Positions 41,959-52,893 are shown, counted from the first letter of the stretch. The stretch is 64,000 nucleotides of DNA from Hexactinellida sp. DTS-2022 (GCA_028753945.1 JAPNXP010000001.1:10530501-10594500); one strand, 5' to 3'. The notes: generated by a model from the letters alone, not told the origin. A program made the numbers and translations.

Positions 41959-43190
41959 ATGGCTACAAATAATCCCCAAACAGATTCAGACTTCCAGAAT
42001 AAGTAAGAGAAATTCTTTAATGAAATACAGCCACAGACAGGCTATGATTGTTCAATCTTCATGGTCGGTATTACTGGAGCAGGAAAAAGCGTTTTGCAAC
42101 TTTCTGGCCAACGAGGAACTTTTTAAGGTTGCCGGAGGTTTCTCATCGGTTTCACAAGATGTCTCTTGTTGTAGATTCAGCTTCAATCAAGAAGTAGTGT
42201 TGATAATCGACTCTCCTGGATTCTGTGATTCTGATCGAGATGACAGTGAAATATTCGATGAACTCTGTAAGATAGGAGTCGTTGCCAAAGATGGAACTGA
42301 TGCAGTTGCTATTGTCATTAGCTCCGTTGAAAGGTTCAGTGACAATCACAGGAAGGCATTCAATATGATGGAACAAATGGGAGGCTCATTCTGGGAACAT
42401 GCTTTCATCGTATTCACTAATGAACGTGAAGCCTTGAGGAGGAATAAGGTGAAAACTCAAGAAGAGTACATTCAGAAAGCTTTAAAGGGCCCCAAATGTC
42501 CACCTGTACTGAAATAATTATTATCCAAAACAGAAAATAGATACATCTTCGTGGACAGTGTTGCTGATTTCAAGAATGAAAATTGCAGGAATGATAAATG
42601 TAATCAAATCTTTAAATTTATCCAACAAATTCGCACTAAAAATGATAATCAGCGATACAATAACTCATTAATGTTGCAAGGAAGGAAGTTCTTTGAACAG
42701 AGAGAAGAATCCGCTAAGAAATTGAAATATTTAGAGGAAGCTTTGAAACTAAAGGATATAGAAATGGAAAAGGATAGGGCACAGTTTAAAAAGATGAAGA
42801 AAGGAGAACTCAAGAGGCTTTGTATGCTCAAAAGCTGGAAGAGTTGAGAAAAGAAAAAACTGAAAAATTGAAGAGAGAGCAAGAAATGTTAAAAATGGGA
42901 GATATGATTAATAAAAATGCTGAAAAGATAGAAAGGTTACAAAAAGAATTACACGATCTTGAAATAAGCGAAATGAAGTCCAAACTTGAGTTGATGAAGA
43001 AGGAGAAAGATTCCGAAAAAGAGAGGAGAATAGAATTGGAACGCGAACTACGTGCTTTAATGCTAAGGATGGATATATAGGATGATCCGTGAAGAGAGGA
43101 GCAGGTAATAAAATCGAGGCCTGAGGAATACAATCAGAATGTAGAGAGACAAGCTGAAAAGAAGCCTTGGTGGAGTTGGTTTTACAATAT
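41959..43190 (+). pseudogene. AIG1/GIMAP-like GTPase with C-terminal coiled coil, broken
   Basis: AIG1 features are present. The P-loop GITGAGKS lies in a different frame from the following NFLANEELFKVAGGFSSVS. Then come VVLIIDSPGFCDS (G3, Switch II), AIVISSVERFSDNHRKAF and HAFIVFTNE. A Lys/Glu-rich coiled coil follows (LEELRKEKTEKLKREQEM). Breaks: an early stop about 15 codons after the first ATG, a shift just after the P-loop (about 42090), a TAA at 42515-42517 where a Gln codon is expected (PPVLK|LLSK), and a shift near 42810. The C-terminal part (KKPWWSWFYNI) appears in yet another frame. With at least four lesions this is a decayed gene of the AIG1 family, which in animals is often expanded and immune-related. 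Composition is AT-richer than its neighbours. Confidence 0.8.
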
Positions 43191-43988
43191 ACTTTTCATT
43201 AGCTCAGACTTGAACTCTCCTATTTACAAATTTTATGTCTCATATCATATAATTTTAGTTAGCAAATAAGCTACCCCAGTACCCCCATTATCGCGTCGTG
43301 TAACTTAAAATATGCTAACTTAAGTCGTCAACATGCAACAATATCAATTAGCTAAATGGTTTTTTGAATACAGTGTAGTATATTGTTCAAAAGCAATGTA
43401 TACTACCTCTCAAAAGTATTTATACACGGACACAAATTTTAAAGTGGAAGTATTCAATTTAGCACACTTCAAATTTAAATTTGAGGCCCTACGCATTATA
43501 CGATTCCGGTAAAAATCTTAAATTACAGCTGTACCTTTCATAAAACATTTTTTCAGGTTCTTTCATCATAAATCTTTTCAAATTATTTAGAGCAGGGTTC
43601 TTAAATATGACGAGCCCTTTTGTATCAGTAGCTTCGCAACTGATCACTCAACCTCCAAGGTTTATCGATCTATTTCATTTGGAATTTTTCTAAATTACCC
43701 CTTATTTGTAAACAACGACAATAAATAATCAAATTATAAATATGTAAAGAATACATTCGTAACCAGCGTACTTGTTACCAATTACTGAGGTGGGTTTATT
43801 AAATAACATCCCCCAGATGAAGGCCTGGGTATAGCTAATCTTAGATTATGATAATTATATACAAATCTAATTACTAAGAAACAACTAACATGTGATTTCA
43901 ATTACTCCACTATAAACATTTTAAATACCGTACCTCTATGTTTCATATTTGTATCTACCAGCGATATTATTTCCTTTATAGTAGAAAC
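43191..43988. other. Spacer before AP-3 sigma
   Basis: AT-rich and gene-free. The last bases, 'ttatttcctttatag', form a strong acceptor-like site 7 nt before the next ATG. Confidence 0.6.
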
Positions 43989-44615
43989 ATGATAAAGGCT
44001 ATTATTGTGTTCAACAACTTCGGCAAGGCCCGTCTGATAAAGTTCTACGAGCACCACCCGGTGGAGCGGCAGCAGCAGATCATACGGGAGGTGTACCACC
44101 TGGTCAGTCGGAGGGACGAGTCCCTCTGCAACTTCCTGGAGGGGGGCCCGATTATATCCGACGAGGAGATCAAGCTGATCTACCGACAGTACGCCACCCT
44201 GTACTTCGTGGTGTGCGCCGACTGCTCCGAGAGCGAGCTCGGGATCCTGGACATGATCCAGGTGCTGGTGGAGACTCTGGACAAGTGCTTCGAGAGCGTC
44301 TGCGAGCTGGACTTCATATTCCACATGGACAAGGTGCACTTCGTGCTGGACGAGGTTATAATGGGCGGACTGGTGCTGGAGACCAACCAGGCCGATGTGA
44401 TGGCAGAACTGGACGAGCAGACCAAGGTGAGGAAGTCGGAGCACACGACCTCCTCTCTGGTGAAAGACACCCTCTCCTCAGCTCCCAACCGGGCAGCCAC
44501 TGCCGCTAAGACCATCAAGAACACCGAGCTGACCAGCCTCCCCCAGAAGCTGATCCCCAGTCTCCCCAGGGGCTTCTCTCTGAAGGGGCTCAAGGGGGTC
44601 TCCTCTCAGACCTAG
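43989..44615 (+). CDS. AP3S: AP-3 adaptor complex sigma subunit
   Basis: A single-exon gene of 208 residues (human AP3S1 is 193). The sigma longin-like core is highly conserved: MIKAIIVFNNFGKARLIKFY, QQQIIREVYHLVSRRDESLCNFLEGG, LIYRQYATLYFVVCADCSESELGILD, IQVLVETLDKCFESVCELDFIFHMDKVHFVLDE, GGLVLETN. The tail (after about 150) is basic and Ser/Pro-rich, ending in PSLPRGFSLKGLKG, similar to the conserved sigma-3 end. AP-3 sorts cargo from endosomes or the trans-Golgi to lysosome-related organelles, and sigma helps bind dileucine signals. The ATG at 43989 is chosen by homology; the upstream in-frame part is intronic or UTR, behind a YAG 7 nt away. It cannot be split into S1 or S2, as expected if it predates that duplication. 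Confidence 0.96.
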   Translation: MIKAIIVFNNFGKARLIKFYEHHPVERQQQIIREVYHLVSRRDESLCNFLEGGPIISDEEIKLIYRQYATLYFVVCADCSESELGILDMIQVLVETLDKCFESVCELDFIFHMDKVHFVLDEVIMGGLVLETNQADVMAELDEQTKVRKSEHTTSSLVKDTLSSAPNRAATAAKTIKNTELTSLPQKLIPSLPRGFSLKGLKGVSSQT

Positions 44616-45353
44616 CTCTCCCAGCCCAGGTATTAGGTGTCCCACTTACTACAGAATACAATGTATATTTTGCAGGATTTTCTTTGTATCACTTTCTCGT
44701 TGGATAGATTGTTTGTCACTTTACTATTATATATATTCACCCCTACATTATGTACAGGTTCTGTTGGTACGTACTATATAAGGGACTCTAATACAGTCTA
44801 CCATAATACTTCTAGATATATAATTGTATAAGTTACTGTCTACCAGAACATGTTCCAACCCAGATACTGTCTCGCATATTTCAAAAATCTACATTAATGT
44901 TTTCTTCGATGTTACAGAGAATTCTACCTATAGGAAATTTAATTTTCCACAAACAAAGCATATTATTGAGAGCATCAAAATATGCATTAATATAGAATTT
45001 CGTATAAACATATTTGACTAAGTTGATACGCCACAAACCGTTTAGCATTATCGACTGCAGGTAAACCTCTAAAAGCGGCACCTCTGAAATACGACAACCT
45101 CCGAGCTACGGCACAAACCATTCTCCCGATTGACTTTCCAATATAAATAATGCATGTGGGGGCAACCTCCGAAATGCGACAACCTCCGAATATCCGGCAC
45201 AAGCGCTGCTCCCAAAAGTGTCGTATTTCTGCGGTTTACTGTATTACTATAAAGTTCACGCTATAATTATCTAATTGTATTATAATTTATAATATCCTGG
45301 AGTACTATATGCACTGAGCTGACCATAGGCTACATTCCTGGTATTTAGTTAAT
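44616..45353. other. Spacer with palindromic MITE
   Basis: A MITE related to 8907-9008 lies at 45058-45243 ('gcaggtaaacctctaaaagc' to 'gtatttctgcggtttactgt'). The remainder is AT-rich. It ends with 'attcctggtatttag', acceptor-like, 5 nt before the next ATG. Confidence 0.6.
45058..45243. mobile_element. MITE with internal gcggcacctc repeats
   Basis: The inverted ends 'caggtaaacctctaaaagcg' and 'tgcggtttactg' are degenerate. Internal phrases 'caacctccga' recur three times. Related to 8907-9008. Confidence 0.6.
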
Positions 45354-46373
45354 ATGGCTATTCTGGACCCCGGCTCCCGGTTGGATGACGTGCTGCTCTA
45401 CTTCCACACGTCCATGCACAGCTTGGCGCAGAAGCTGATGCAGGTCCTCAGGGACAAGGCCCTGCAGCCCGGGAAGAAGGGCACCAGGTACCGGACAGTG
45501 CGACTCATGGACGACATCTCCTGGGAGAAGTTTAACGACGGGTGGCCTAAGCTCTTTATAAAGAACGTGGACCAGCTGAAGGGGCGTGACGTGCTCTTCT
45601 TGGCCAGCTTCCACACGCCGGAAGCCATGTTCGAGCAGCTGTCCATCCTGTACACGATACCCAAGTACCTGGCCAACTCCTTCGTTGTTATTCTCCCCCT
45701 CTTCACGACGGGCACCATGGAGCGCATAGAGCGAGAGGGGCAGATCCCCACCGCCAAGGTCCTGGCCTCTCTCCTCTCCGCCATCCCCCTCACCACCCGC
45801 GGGCCCCCACAGATCGTTATATTCGACATACACGCGCTGCAGGAGCGCTTCTACTTCAGCGACAGCGTGATCCCCAGGCTGGAGAGCGCCATTCCGCTCC
45901 TGCGCGTCGAGCTGGGCGGCCGGCCCGACAGAGACTGGATCTCCATCGCCTTTCCGGACGAGGGGGCGCACAAGAGGTTCGCAGACCAGCTGGCCGACTG
46001 GCCGACAATCACCTGCTCAAAGGTCCGAGAGGGAGACCACCGGATTGTCACCGTGACAGAGGGAGAGCCCAGTGGCAGACACGTCGTCATTGTGGATGAC
46101 CTCGTTATGACGGGAGGGACTCTGATCGAGTGCTCCAAGGCCCTCTTGAAGAGAGGAGCCACAACCATCAGTCTCTACGTCACGCACGCTATATTCCCGA
46201 AGGAGTCCTGGAAGAAGTTCCTGCCAGACCGATGCGAGATAGAGTTTGAGAACTTCTGGATAACCGACTCGCTGCCGACCTCGGACCATATTGGCAGTCA
46301 CCCTCCCTTCCGGATCCTCTCTCTCTCCGCGCGGATTGCGGAGAGTCTCCTCAGCTACGACCTCAGAGTGTAG
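45354..46373 (+). CDS. Class II ribose-phosphate pyrophosphokinase (plant PRS3/PRS4-like PRPP synthetase)
   Basis: A single-exon gene of 339 residues. It resembles class II PRPP synthetases known best from plants: LFLASFHTPEAMFEQLSILY, FVVILPLFTTGTMER, IVIFDIHALQERFYF, FPDEGAHKRFADQL, KVREGDHRIV, VVIVDDLVMTGGTLIECSKAL, YVTHAIFPKESWKKF, FWITDS. The PRPP-binding loop (VIVDDLVMTGGT) and the flexible loop (KVREGDHR) are intact, so it should be active. The reaction is ribose-5-phosphate plus ATP (or another NTP) to PRPP and AMP, feeding nucleotide synthesis. Class II enzymes are not allosterically regulated by ADP like the usual animal class I PRPS. Start: the ATG at 45354, with TAG 5 nt upstream. 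GC-rich and intact. Horizontal transfer or ancient retention are both possible. Confidence 0.9.
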   Translation: MAILDPGSRLDDVLLYFHTSMHSLAQKLMQVLRDKALQPGKKGTRYRTVRLMDDISWEKFNDGWPKLFIKNVDQLKGRDVLFLASFHTPEAMFEQLSILYTIPKYLANSFVVILPLFTTGTMERIEREGQIPTAKVLASLLSAIPLTTRGPPQIVIFDIHALQERFYFSDSVIPRLESAIPLLRVELGGRPDRDWISIAFPDEGAHKRFADQLADWPTITCSKVREGDHRIVTVTEGEPSGRHVVIVDDLVMTGGTLIECSKALLKRGATTISLYVTHAIFPKESWKKFLPDRCEIEFENFWITDSLPTSDHIGSHPPFRILSLSARIAESLLSYDLRV

Positions 46374-47678
46374 AGGTAGTCTGTCGATGACCCCTACTAT
46401 CCTGTTAGGAGAGATACGTAGTTTGTAGTTCGGTAGAATCCTTTCCTACGCAAGTAGTGTATTTATATTTACAATTGAATTGCTGGTTCTCGCTTATAGA
46501 GCTATTTACCACAACATATCCAATAATACTATGTATTTATGTTCGATGCAAACTCTGATATATTATTATTATGGTGATCTATTTTATACATTGAGATAAG
46601 AATATAATATGTTGTAGTGTTATCACATCAGTTTTCTAGGGTGAGAAAGTGCTCCACAACATCGCGAAAATAAGAATGTTCACACCCGTCCCATCCTATT
46701 TATGCATAGTAGGACACAGTTATGTTAAATTATTATAGATATTTCTACAGGTTTTTCTTTTCTTCCTGACTTAGGGAGTAGAGCCATATGGATTGCCTTA
46801 CTCAAATTCAGGATTTTAATTATCATCCATAGTTACAAACATGGGTTCGTTGAAATCCATCCCAGCATGCTATGGCGTATTATGGATTTTGGATAATATT
46901 TCAGAACACTTTTAAAATGCAATTCATTTTCTAATTACTAGTACAGTATAGATTTTATGGATTAAAAATCCCTAATTAATCTGGACCTTGCACAAGTAAA
47001 AGAGTTCCTGTGGTACTTAGATTGAATCGATCCTGTATTCCTACATGTATATTGCATTACACTATAGAGATTTCTCTCTTCTCTCCAGCTTCATTTCATT
47101 TGTAGGCACATTTGCAGTCTCTATATACAACAGGTAACCAGTTGATATATTCAAATTACTTTCTTGAGCTACTTATAGGTTAGATTTTATAAAAATATGT
47201 TTGTAAATGTTAATTGTTTACCCATATACTATTTCTAAGAATATTTTCGCTATCGAATTATTGGAATTCCCAAAGATGTCAATTGCTTGTATTCAATTTA
47301 TGGTTGCTCTCTTTCTACAGAAAGTTCTCATTACAAGAAGCTTGACAGATTATATTATGATCAATACTTGCTAATACGTATTATCCAAACCATGTGCCTG
47401 CCACCTAATGTTATTTTAGGAGTTCTAAACACTATTATACTATACTGATACACTCCACAAGTACAGTAGATTATAAGAACACTGTTGGAAACGGTTGCTA
47501 TATACTCTATATAATTTATGTCGGTTATAAGAACATGCCGGTTATAAACACAATAAGTGCAGTTCCCGACGATGTGCTTATAACCGGCATCCACAAGTAA
47601 TAACAAACAGTATCACATTGACATTAATCAGCTTATAGATAACTGGTTATAAGTTTGTATATAGCACTAATAGATAGC
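46374..47678. other. Spacer between PRPP synthetase and PLK1
   Basis: Mostly AT-rich without repeats or exons. A MITE relic at about 47463-47600 ('cagtagattataagaacac' to 'cgatgtgcttataaccggca') matches a fragment at about 15240-15300 in a PARP3 intron. The last 40 bp carry the PLK1 start region. Confidence 0.55.
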
Positions 47679-50600
47679 ATGACTAGTGCAGGCATCAGTC
47701 ACGGACACAAAGAGCCCATGTCCGGCCCCAAGCCCTCCTCCTCCTCGAGCAGCCTCGTGTCCGCCTCCAGGGGCCCCGAGGAGCTCATCATAGACGCGAT
47801 GGGCAAGAAGCAGTACGTAAAGGGGAAGTTCCTCGGGAAGGGCGGCTTCGCCAAGTGCTACGAGATGATCGAGAAGGACCCAGTTACCGACACCAAGGGC
47901 AAGGAGATGCTGGCAGGGAAGATAGTGCCCAAGTCGCTGCTTGTCAAGGACCACCAGAAGGCTAAGATGGCCATGGAGATAGACATACAGCGACAGATGC
48001 GGCACCGACACGTGGTCGACTTCAAGGGGTACTTCGAAGACGACTCCAACGTGTACATTCTGCTTGAGCTGTGTCGGAGACGGTCTCTGATGGAGCTGCA
48101 CAAACGCAGGAAGGACCTGACCGAGCCGGAGGTGCGCTACTACATGCGGCAGCTGCTGGACGCCGTGGTGTACCTGCACGTCAACAAGGTCATACACCGG
48201 GACCTCAAGCTGGGCAACCTCTTCCTCAACGACCTCATGGAGATAAAGATAGGCGACTTCGGACTGGCCACTCGCGTGGACTTCGACGGGGAGCGCAAGA
48301 AGACCCTCTGCGGGACCCCCAACTACATCGCGCCGGAGGTTCTGGGGAAGAAGGGACACAGCTACGAGGTGGACATGTGGTCTCTCGGGTGCATCCTATT
48401 CACTCTGCTCTGCGGGAAGCCCCCCTTCGAGACCAGCTCTCTCTCGGAGACCTACAAGCGCATCAAGCGGGGCGAGTACTACGTGCCCTCCCACATCACC
48501 AAGAGCGCTAAGAACCTGATAGACAAGCTCCTGGTGCAGGACCCCAACCTGAGACCCACGGCGCAGCAGACCCTGCAGGACCCGTTCCTGACCACGGGGT
48601 ACTGCCCCTCCCGTCTGCCCATCTCCTGTCTCACCACCGCCCCCTACTTCAAGCAGGAGCGCTACTCACAGCTGGGACAGGACCTGCACGCGCACAACCA
48701 GGAGCTGTCTCCGCTGCAGGAGGCCCCCCTCCCCCCCGTCAGGTCAGTTGTCACATTCCGCACTTGTATCTAATAATATGTATAAGCAGACGGAGTCTGT
48801 ATCTTATACACGTATTGTTAGCATAGTGTATTATACTCTCATCTGTCGTAAGAAGCTCATAGTGGATTCTTCATATGTCAGAAGCCCCTGCTAGCCAACA
48901 CATATATGCAATCTCTGCTATACTTCTCTATTGGGCGATATTGATAAAAACAATGACAGTAACTTACTGTATAACTAATTTGCACTTGAATTGATGGTAC
49001 ATTGCCTTCGTTTCTCACCGTCTACATTCGCTGTATTTAACCTTATTCGAGCAAACTGCGAAACCTTCTTTCTAAAGTCTCCCAATATTCGCAGAAGAAG
49101 CCTCCTCTCACCTTGTTGCACCGCGTACCTTCAAAGCCATTCTTTCGTTTCGTGTGTATGCGTTTATGAGGTGCCAGTTCGCAGACATATAGTGGACCCG
49201 ACTTGTGATACTATAGTCTTCTGGGTTTTGCAGTTGCTCACGTTCCCTCACATTGACCTATATATTATTCAGTCGTTTGCTAATGCGATTCAGTTCAAAG
49301 ATGTCATTCAAGTTACAAGATTCCAAACAACAGCCCCCTGCCAACGCTACGCTGGTTAAAGTCACTCGTCGCACCAGCTCCACCCGCAGCAGCGCCCGCG
49401 CCAGGTCCCTGCGCCAGGGGAGGAGCGTCAAGGACCCCGTGGAGGTCTTCTGTCGGCTGAGACCCATGGGCGAGGCGGGCGACAAGAGCTGCGTGGAGCA
49501 TGTATCGGAGGCGGTGATACAGCTGTCCCCGCCCGGGACCGCCTCGGTCTCCAGGAGCGCTAACCGCACTGCCACGCAGCACACATTCAAGAAGGTGTAC
49601 AGCCCAGAGTGTGGCCAGAAGGACGTCTTCAACCAGCTGGCGCTCCCGCTCGTGCACGACCTCCTGCACGGGAAGAACGGACTCCTCTTCGCGTACGGAA
49701 TCACCAATTCCGGGAAGACGCACACTATGACAGGGCCTCCGGACGACAGCGGCATCCTCCCTAGAACCCTCGATGTTATTTTTAACAGCATCGGAGACCT
49801 GCTGTCCAAGCCGTTCGTATTCCGGCCGGACAAGTCCAACTGGTTCTCGGTTCATACCGACTCGAATGCCAAACAATTCCAAGAGCTGCTCAAGAAAAAG
49901 TCTAATAAGAAGAAAAGTAAGAACAAATCTTGCGACGAGTCTCAGCCCGGAGACGCTTCTCCCGACTCTCGGGAAGCTGACCAGTCCCTGGTCCAGGGCA
50001 TAGTGGAGGACAACGGCTACTCCGTGTTCATATCCTACTTTGAGATATACAACAACTACGTGTACGACCTCCTGGAGGATCCCTCCGAGGCCTCGCCGAC
50101 CCTGCTGCTGCTGCGGGCGCACAGGGGCCCTCAGGCCAAGAACATGCGGGAGGACACCCGACACAATCTGTACGTGGGCGGCGGGACCGAGGTAGAGGCC
50201 AGGACTGCCAACGACGCGTACGCCCTGTTGGGGCGGGGCCAGAAGGTCCGGAGACAGTCCCACACCAATCTGAACCACACCAGCAGCCGGTCCCACGCCA
50301 TATTTAACATCCGGCTGGTGCAGGCGCCGCTGGACCCGAGCGGGGAGCAGCTGCTGCAGGAGGCCGGCAGGGTCTCCGTGTCGCAGCTGTCGCTGGTGGA
50401 CCTGGCCGGGTCGGAGCGCTCCTCCCGAACCAAGTCGGGCGGGGCGGTGTTGCGGGAGGCCGGCAGCATAAACTCCTCTCTGATGGTGCTGCGCACCTGC
50501 ATAGAGACCCTTAGAGACAACCAGCAGCAGGCAGCAAGCAAGCTCGTGCCCTATAGAGACTCTAAGCTCACGCACCTCTTCAAGAACTTCTTCGAGGGGG

Positions 50601-52893
50601 AGGGGAAGGTGCGGATGATAATCTGTCTGAACCCCCGGAGCCAGGACTACGAGGAGATGACCTACGTCATGAAGTTCTCGGAGCTGACGCAGTCCGTGTG
50701 CGTGGAGCGGAGCGAGGCTCCCAAGCAGGACCCCGGCCTCTCCGTGGGTCGCAGGCGCGCTAACATAGTCTACAAGGCCTCTCTGCAGCAGCTGGAGGAG
50801 GAGCGCCGCTCTAAGGAGGCTCAGGAGGAGGCACTGCTCACCCTGGACCTGGCCATCGGGGGGCGGAAGCCCGCGCTCCCTCCGCTGAGTCTGGACCTGG
50901 ACAGGTACCTGCTGCGGGAGCTGAGCTTCCAGGAGTTCGTAACGGTGTTGCGGGAGCGATGCGGGGCCAGGAGCCGGGCCCGGGAGGAGGTGGGCAGGAA
51001 GCAGACGGCCTTCCGACAGCTGCTGATCGAGGTGGAGGAGGAGCGGGACCAGCTGAGACTCTGCAACACCAAGTGCAGGGCAGAGCTGGACGGCAGGGAG
51101 GGAGAGGTTAAACTGGTGCAGGAGAGAGTCAAGCTCCTGCAGCGGAGAAATGACCAGCTGCAGAAGACAGTTGATACGTATCTACAGACTAAGAAGAATC
51201 TAGAGTTCGATGTGCAAACAGCTGAGCAGCGATTGGAGGAGGAGAGAGATAGGGGGGAGAGGGTCAGGTCCATGATTCAGGATATCCTGTACCACGAGAA
51301 AGCCAAGTGGGAGTCTAAGATACGCCTGAAGGTGGTCCGCAGCGAGGAGGAGTTGCTGCTGATCATCCGCGAGAAGGAGACCGTGCTCGAGGAGCTGAAG
51401 AAATTGATTGAGGACGAACAAATAAGCTCCCGACCGAATTCCTTCTACATGATACCGTCTCCATGCACAAAGCGCAATGGGATAGGCGATTTCCCCAGAA
51501 ATCCAGAAGGTCAATGTTTCAATACTGTTTCCAAGGCCTCCAAGATTCCATTCCCCGCCAGAGCTCGCAAGAAGACGCTCCTTAGTCCCCCCTCCGTCAG
51601 CGAGCTTAACAACAACGCGAAAGTGTTCGACCATTACATTCTCCCGCACCAGGACCCGGCTGTGGACGGGAATGTGCTCACGCAGGTGTACAGAGGTGAC
51701 GTCACTCGCACCAAGGGCGGGGGGACAGCTGTGCAGTTCACTGAGGTGGAGACACTGCCTACTCAGGAGAAAACTCAAATCAAAGACATGCCTAGATTTA
51801 TACTTGGGAAAAAGCCCACTTACATTCCTAAACTGAGTGAAAGACCCAAGCCGAGTGGCATTCCCATTAGCACATCTGGAAACCGTTTGAGCAAAGCATC
51901 TCCTTTCCATCCACGCACATGACAATATAGTCAATTTATCTCAACAGATTTGGGTCATATTTCTATATATTTATGTTTATATTTGCATATTTTGTATTTT
52001 GATGAGATTCTTTTTTAACATTCCTAACTAACATAATTATTGTGTTAACTGCCTTCCATTCCTGTAGGAAGCCGCTCGCCGAGAAGAACGCCCCGAGCGC
52101 GGCTATTAAGAAGGGCGAGGGCCCGAAGGCAGAGCCGCCAGCCGCCAGAGAGGAGCACAAGCTGTGTCCCAAAGTCAACCTGTCTATGGTTGAGCCTCTG
52201 GACTGGCATCTGAACACGCTCATCAGCCAGATCTCCTCCGTCCTGAACTCTAACCCTCTCCTGAAGGCCGCGGCGCGACACGACGAGGCGGAGGACCCGG
52301 CTAGCATCCCTGTGTTCTGGGTGAGCAAGTGGGTGGACTACTCGGACAAGTACGGACTGGGGTACCAGCTGTGCGACGACTCCGTGGGGGTTCTCTTCAA
52401 CGACCAGACCCGCATTCTGCTCGGGCCGGACGGACAGAGCATGCAGTACATCGATAAGAACGAGACCGAGGAGTTCCACACCATAACCAACTACCCGGAG
52501 GAGCACAATAAGAAGGTGGTGCTGCTAAACTACTTCCGGTCCTACATGAGCGAGCACCTCCTGAAGGCGGGCGGAGAGATGGGGGAGCGGGAGATCGAGG
52601 ACGGAACTCGCCTCCCGCACATGCGGCACTGGTTCCGCACGCGCTCTGCCATAGTGCTGCACCTCAGCAATGGGATTATGCAGATAAACTTCTTCTCGGA
52701 CCACACCAAGGTCATCATCTGTCCATTAATGCAAGCTATCTCATACATAGACGAATCTAAAAACTTCAGAACTTTCAAGTTCAGTTCTATTGAGAAGTAC
52801 GGATGCACTAAGGACATCCAAACACGGCTAAAGTACGCAAAGACTATGGCGGAGCGTCTCCTCTCGAGGCTCTGCCCCCCCTCTAAGAATTGA
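47679..52893 (+). CDS. PLK1: Polo-like kinase 1 in two exons
   Basis: Exon 1 is 47679..48742 and exon 2 is 52068..52893. The donor ag|gtcagt and the acceptor cctgtag|g rebuild an Arg codon (phase 2), giving 629 residues (human PLK1 is 603). The kinase domain lies at about residues 45-300: [11 protein letters not shown] (Gly loop), AGKIVPK (Lys), [18 protein letters not shown], the activation loop [14 protein letters not shown] with the T210-equivalent Thr. Polo box 1 has [17 protein letters not shown], with the Trp that reads phosphopeptides. Polo box 2 has [14 protein letters not shown], with the His-x-Lys pincer. It acts in mitotic entry, spindle, centrosome and cytokinesis. If the intron is retained, exon 1 runs 10 codons further to a stop at 48773, giving a kinase-only form without the inhibitory polo boxes. 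The 3325-bp intron holds a complete KIF23 gene. Confidence 0.95.
49301..51922 (+). CDS. KIF23: Kinesin-6 / MKLP1, nested in the PLK1 intron
   Basis: A single-exon gene of 873 residues (human KIF23 is about 960). Motor at about 45-480: [33 protein letters not shown] (P-loop), [15 protein letters not shown] (Switch I), [14 protein letters not shown] (Switch II), [22 protein letters not shown] long charged loop-6 insert ([12 protein letters not shown]) marks kinesin-6. A neck and coiled coil at about 500-730 carry the centralspindlin stalk. The C-terminal Arf6-binding region is recognisable ([20 protein letters not shown]), which separates MKLP1 from MKLP2/KIF20. With CYK4/RACGAP1, MKLP1 forms centralspindlin at the midzone. 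The ATG at 49301 is 7 nt after a CAG; earlier in-frame codons show no similarity. It lies wholly inside the PLK1 intron on the same strand, 558 bp after the donor and 145 bp before the acceptor. Confidence 0.95.
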   Translation: MSFKLQDSKQQPPANATLVKVTRRTSSTRSSARARSLRQGRSVKDPVEVFCRLRPMGEAGDKSCVEHVSEAVIQLSPPGTASVSRSANRTATQHTFKKVYSPECGQKDVFNQLALPLVHDLLHGKNGLLFAYGITNSGKTHTMTGPPDDSGILPRTLDVIFNSIGDLLSKPFVFRPDKSNWFSVHTDSNAKQFQELLKKKSNKKKSKNKSCDESQPGDASPDSREADQSLVQGIVEDNGYSVFISYFEIYNNYVYDLLEDPSEASPTLLLLRAHRGPQAKNMREDTRHNLYVGGGTEVEARTANDAYALLGRGQKVRRQSHTNLNHTSSRSHAIFNIRLVQAPLDPSGEQLLQEAGRVSVSQLSLVDLAGSERSSRTKSGGAVLREAGSINSSLMVLRTCIETLRDNQQQAASKLVPYRDSKLTHLFKNFFEGEGKVRMIICLNPRSQDYEEMTYVMKFSELTQSVCVERSEAPKQDPGLSVGRRRANIVYKASLQQLEEERRSKEAQEEALLTLDLAIGGRKPALPPLSLDLDRYLLRELSFQEFVTVLRERCGARSRAREEVGRKQTAFRQLLIEVEEERDQLRLCNTKCRAELDGREGEVKLVQERVKLLQRRNDQLQKTVDTYLQTKKNLEFDVQTAEQRLEEERDRGERVRSMIQDILYHEKAKWESKIRLKVVRSEEELLLIIREKETVLEELKKLIEDEQISSRPNSFYMIPSPCTKRNGIGDFPRNPEGQCFNTVSKASKIPFPARARKKTLLSPPSVSELNNNAKVFDHYILPHQDPAVDGNVLTQVYRGDVTRTKGGGTAVQFTEVETLPTQEKTQIKDMPRFILGKKPTYIPKLSERPKPSGIPISTSGNRLSKASPFHPRT

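Noticed and set aside
45200-46373. Bacterial contamination as the source of the PRPP synthetase
   Set aside because: Flanks carry the same MITE families and animal genes on both sides, and the class matches eukaryotic class II enzymes.
49313-50575. 420-residue minus-strand frame opposite KIF23
   Set aside because: Low complexity in V, L, G, R typical of antisense to GC-rich coding sequence; no domain.
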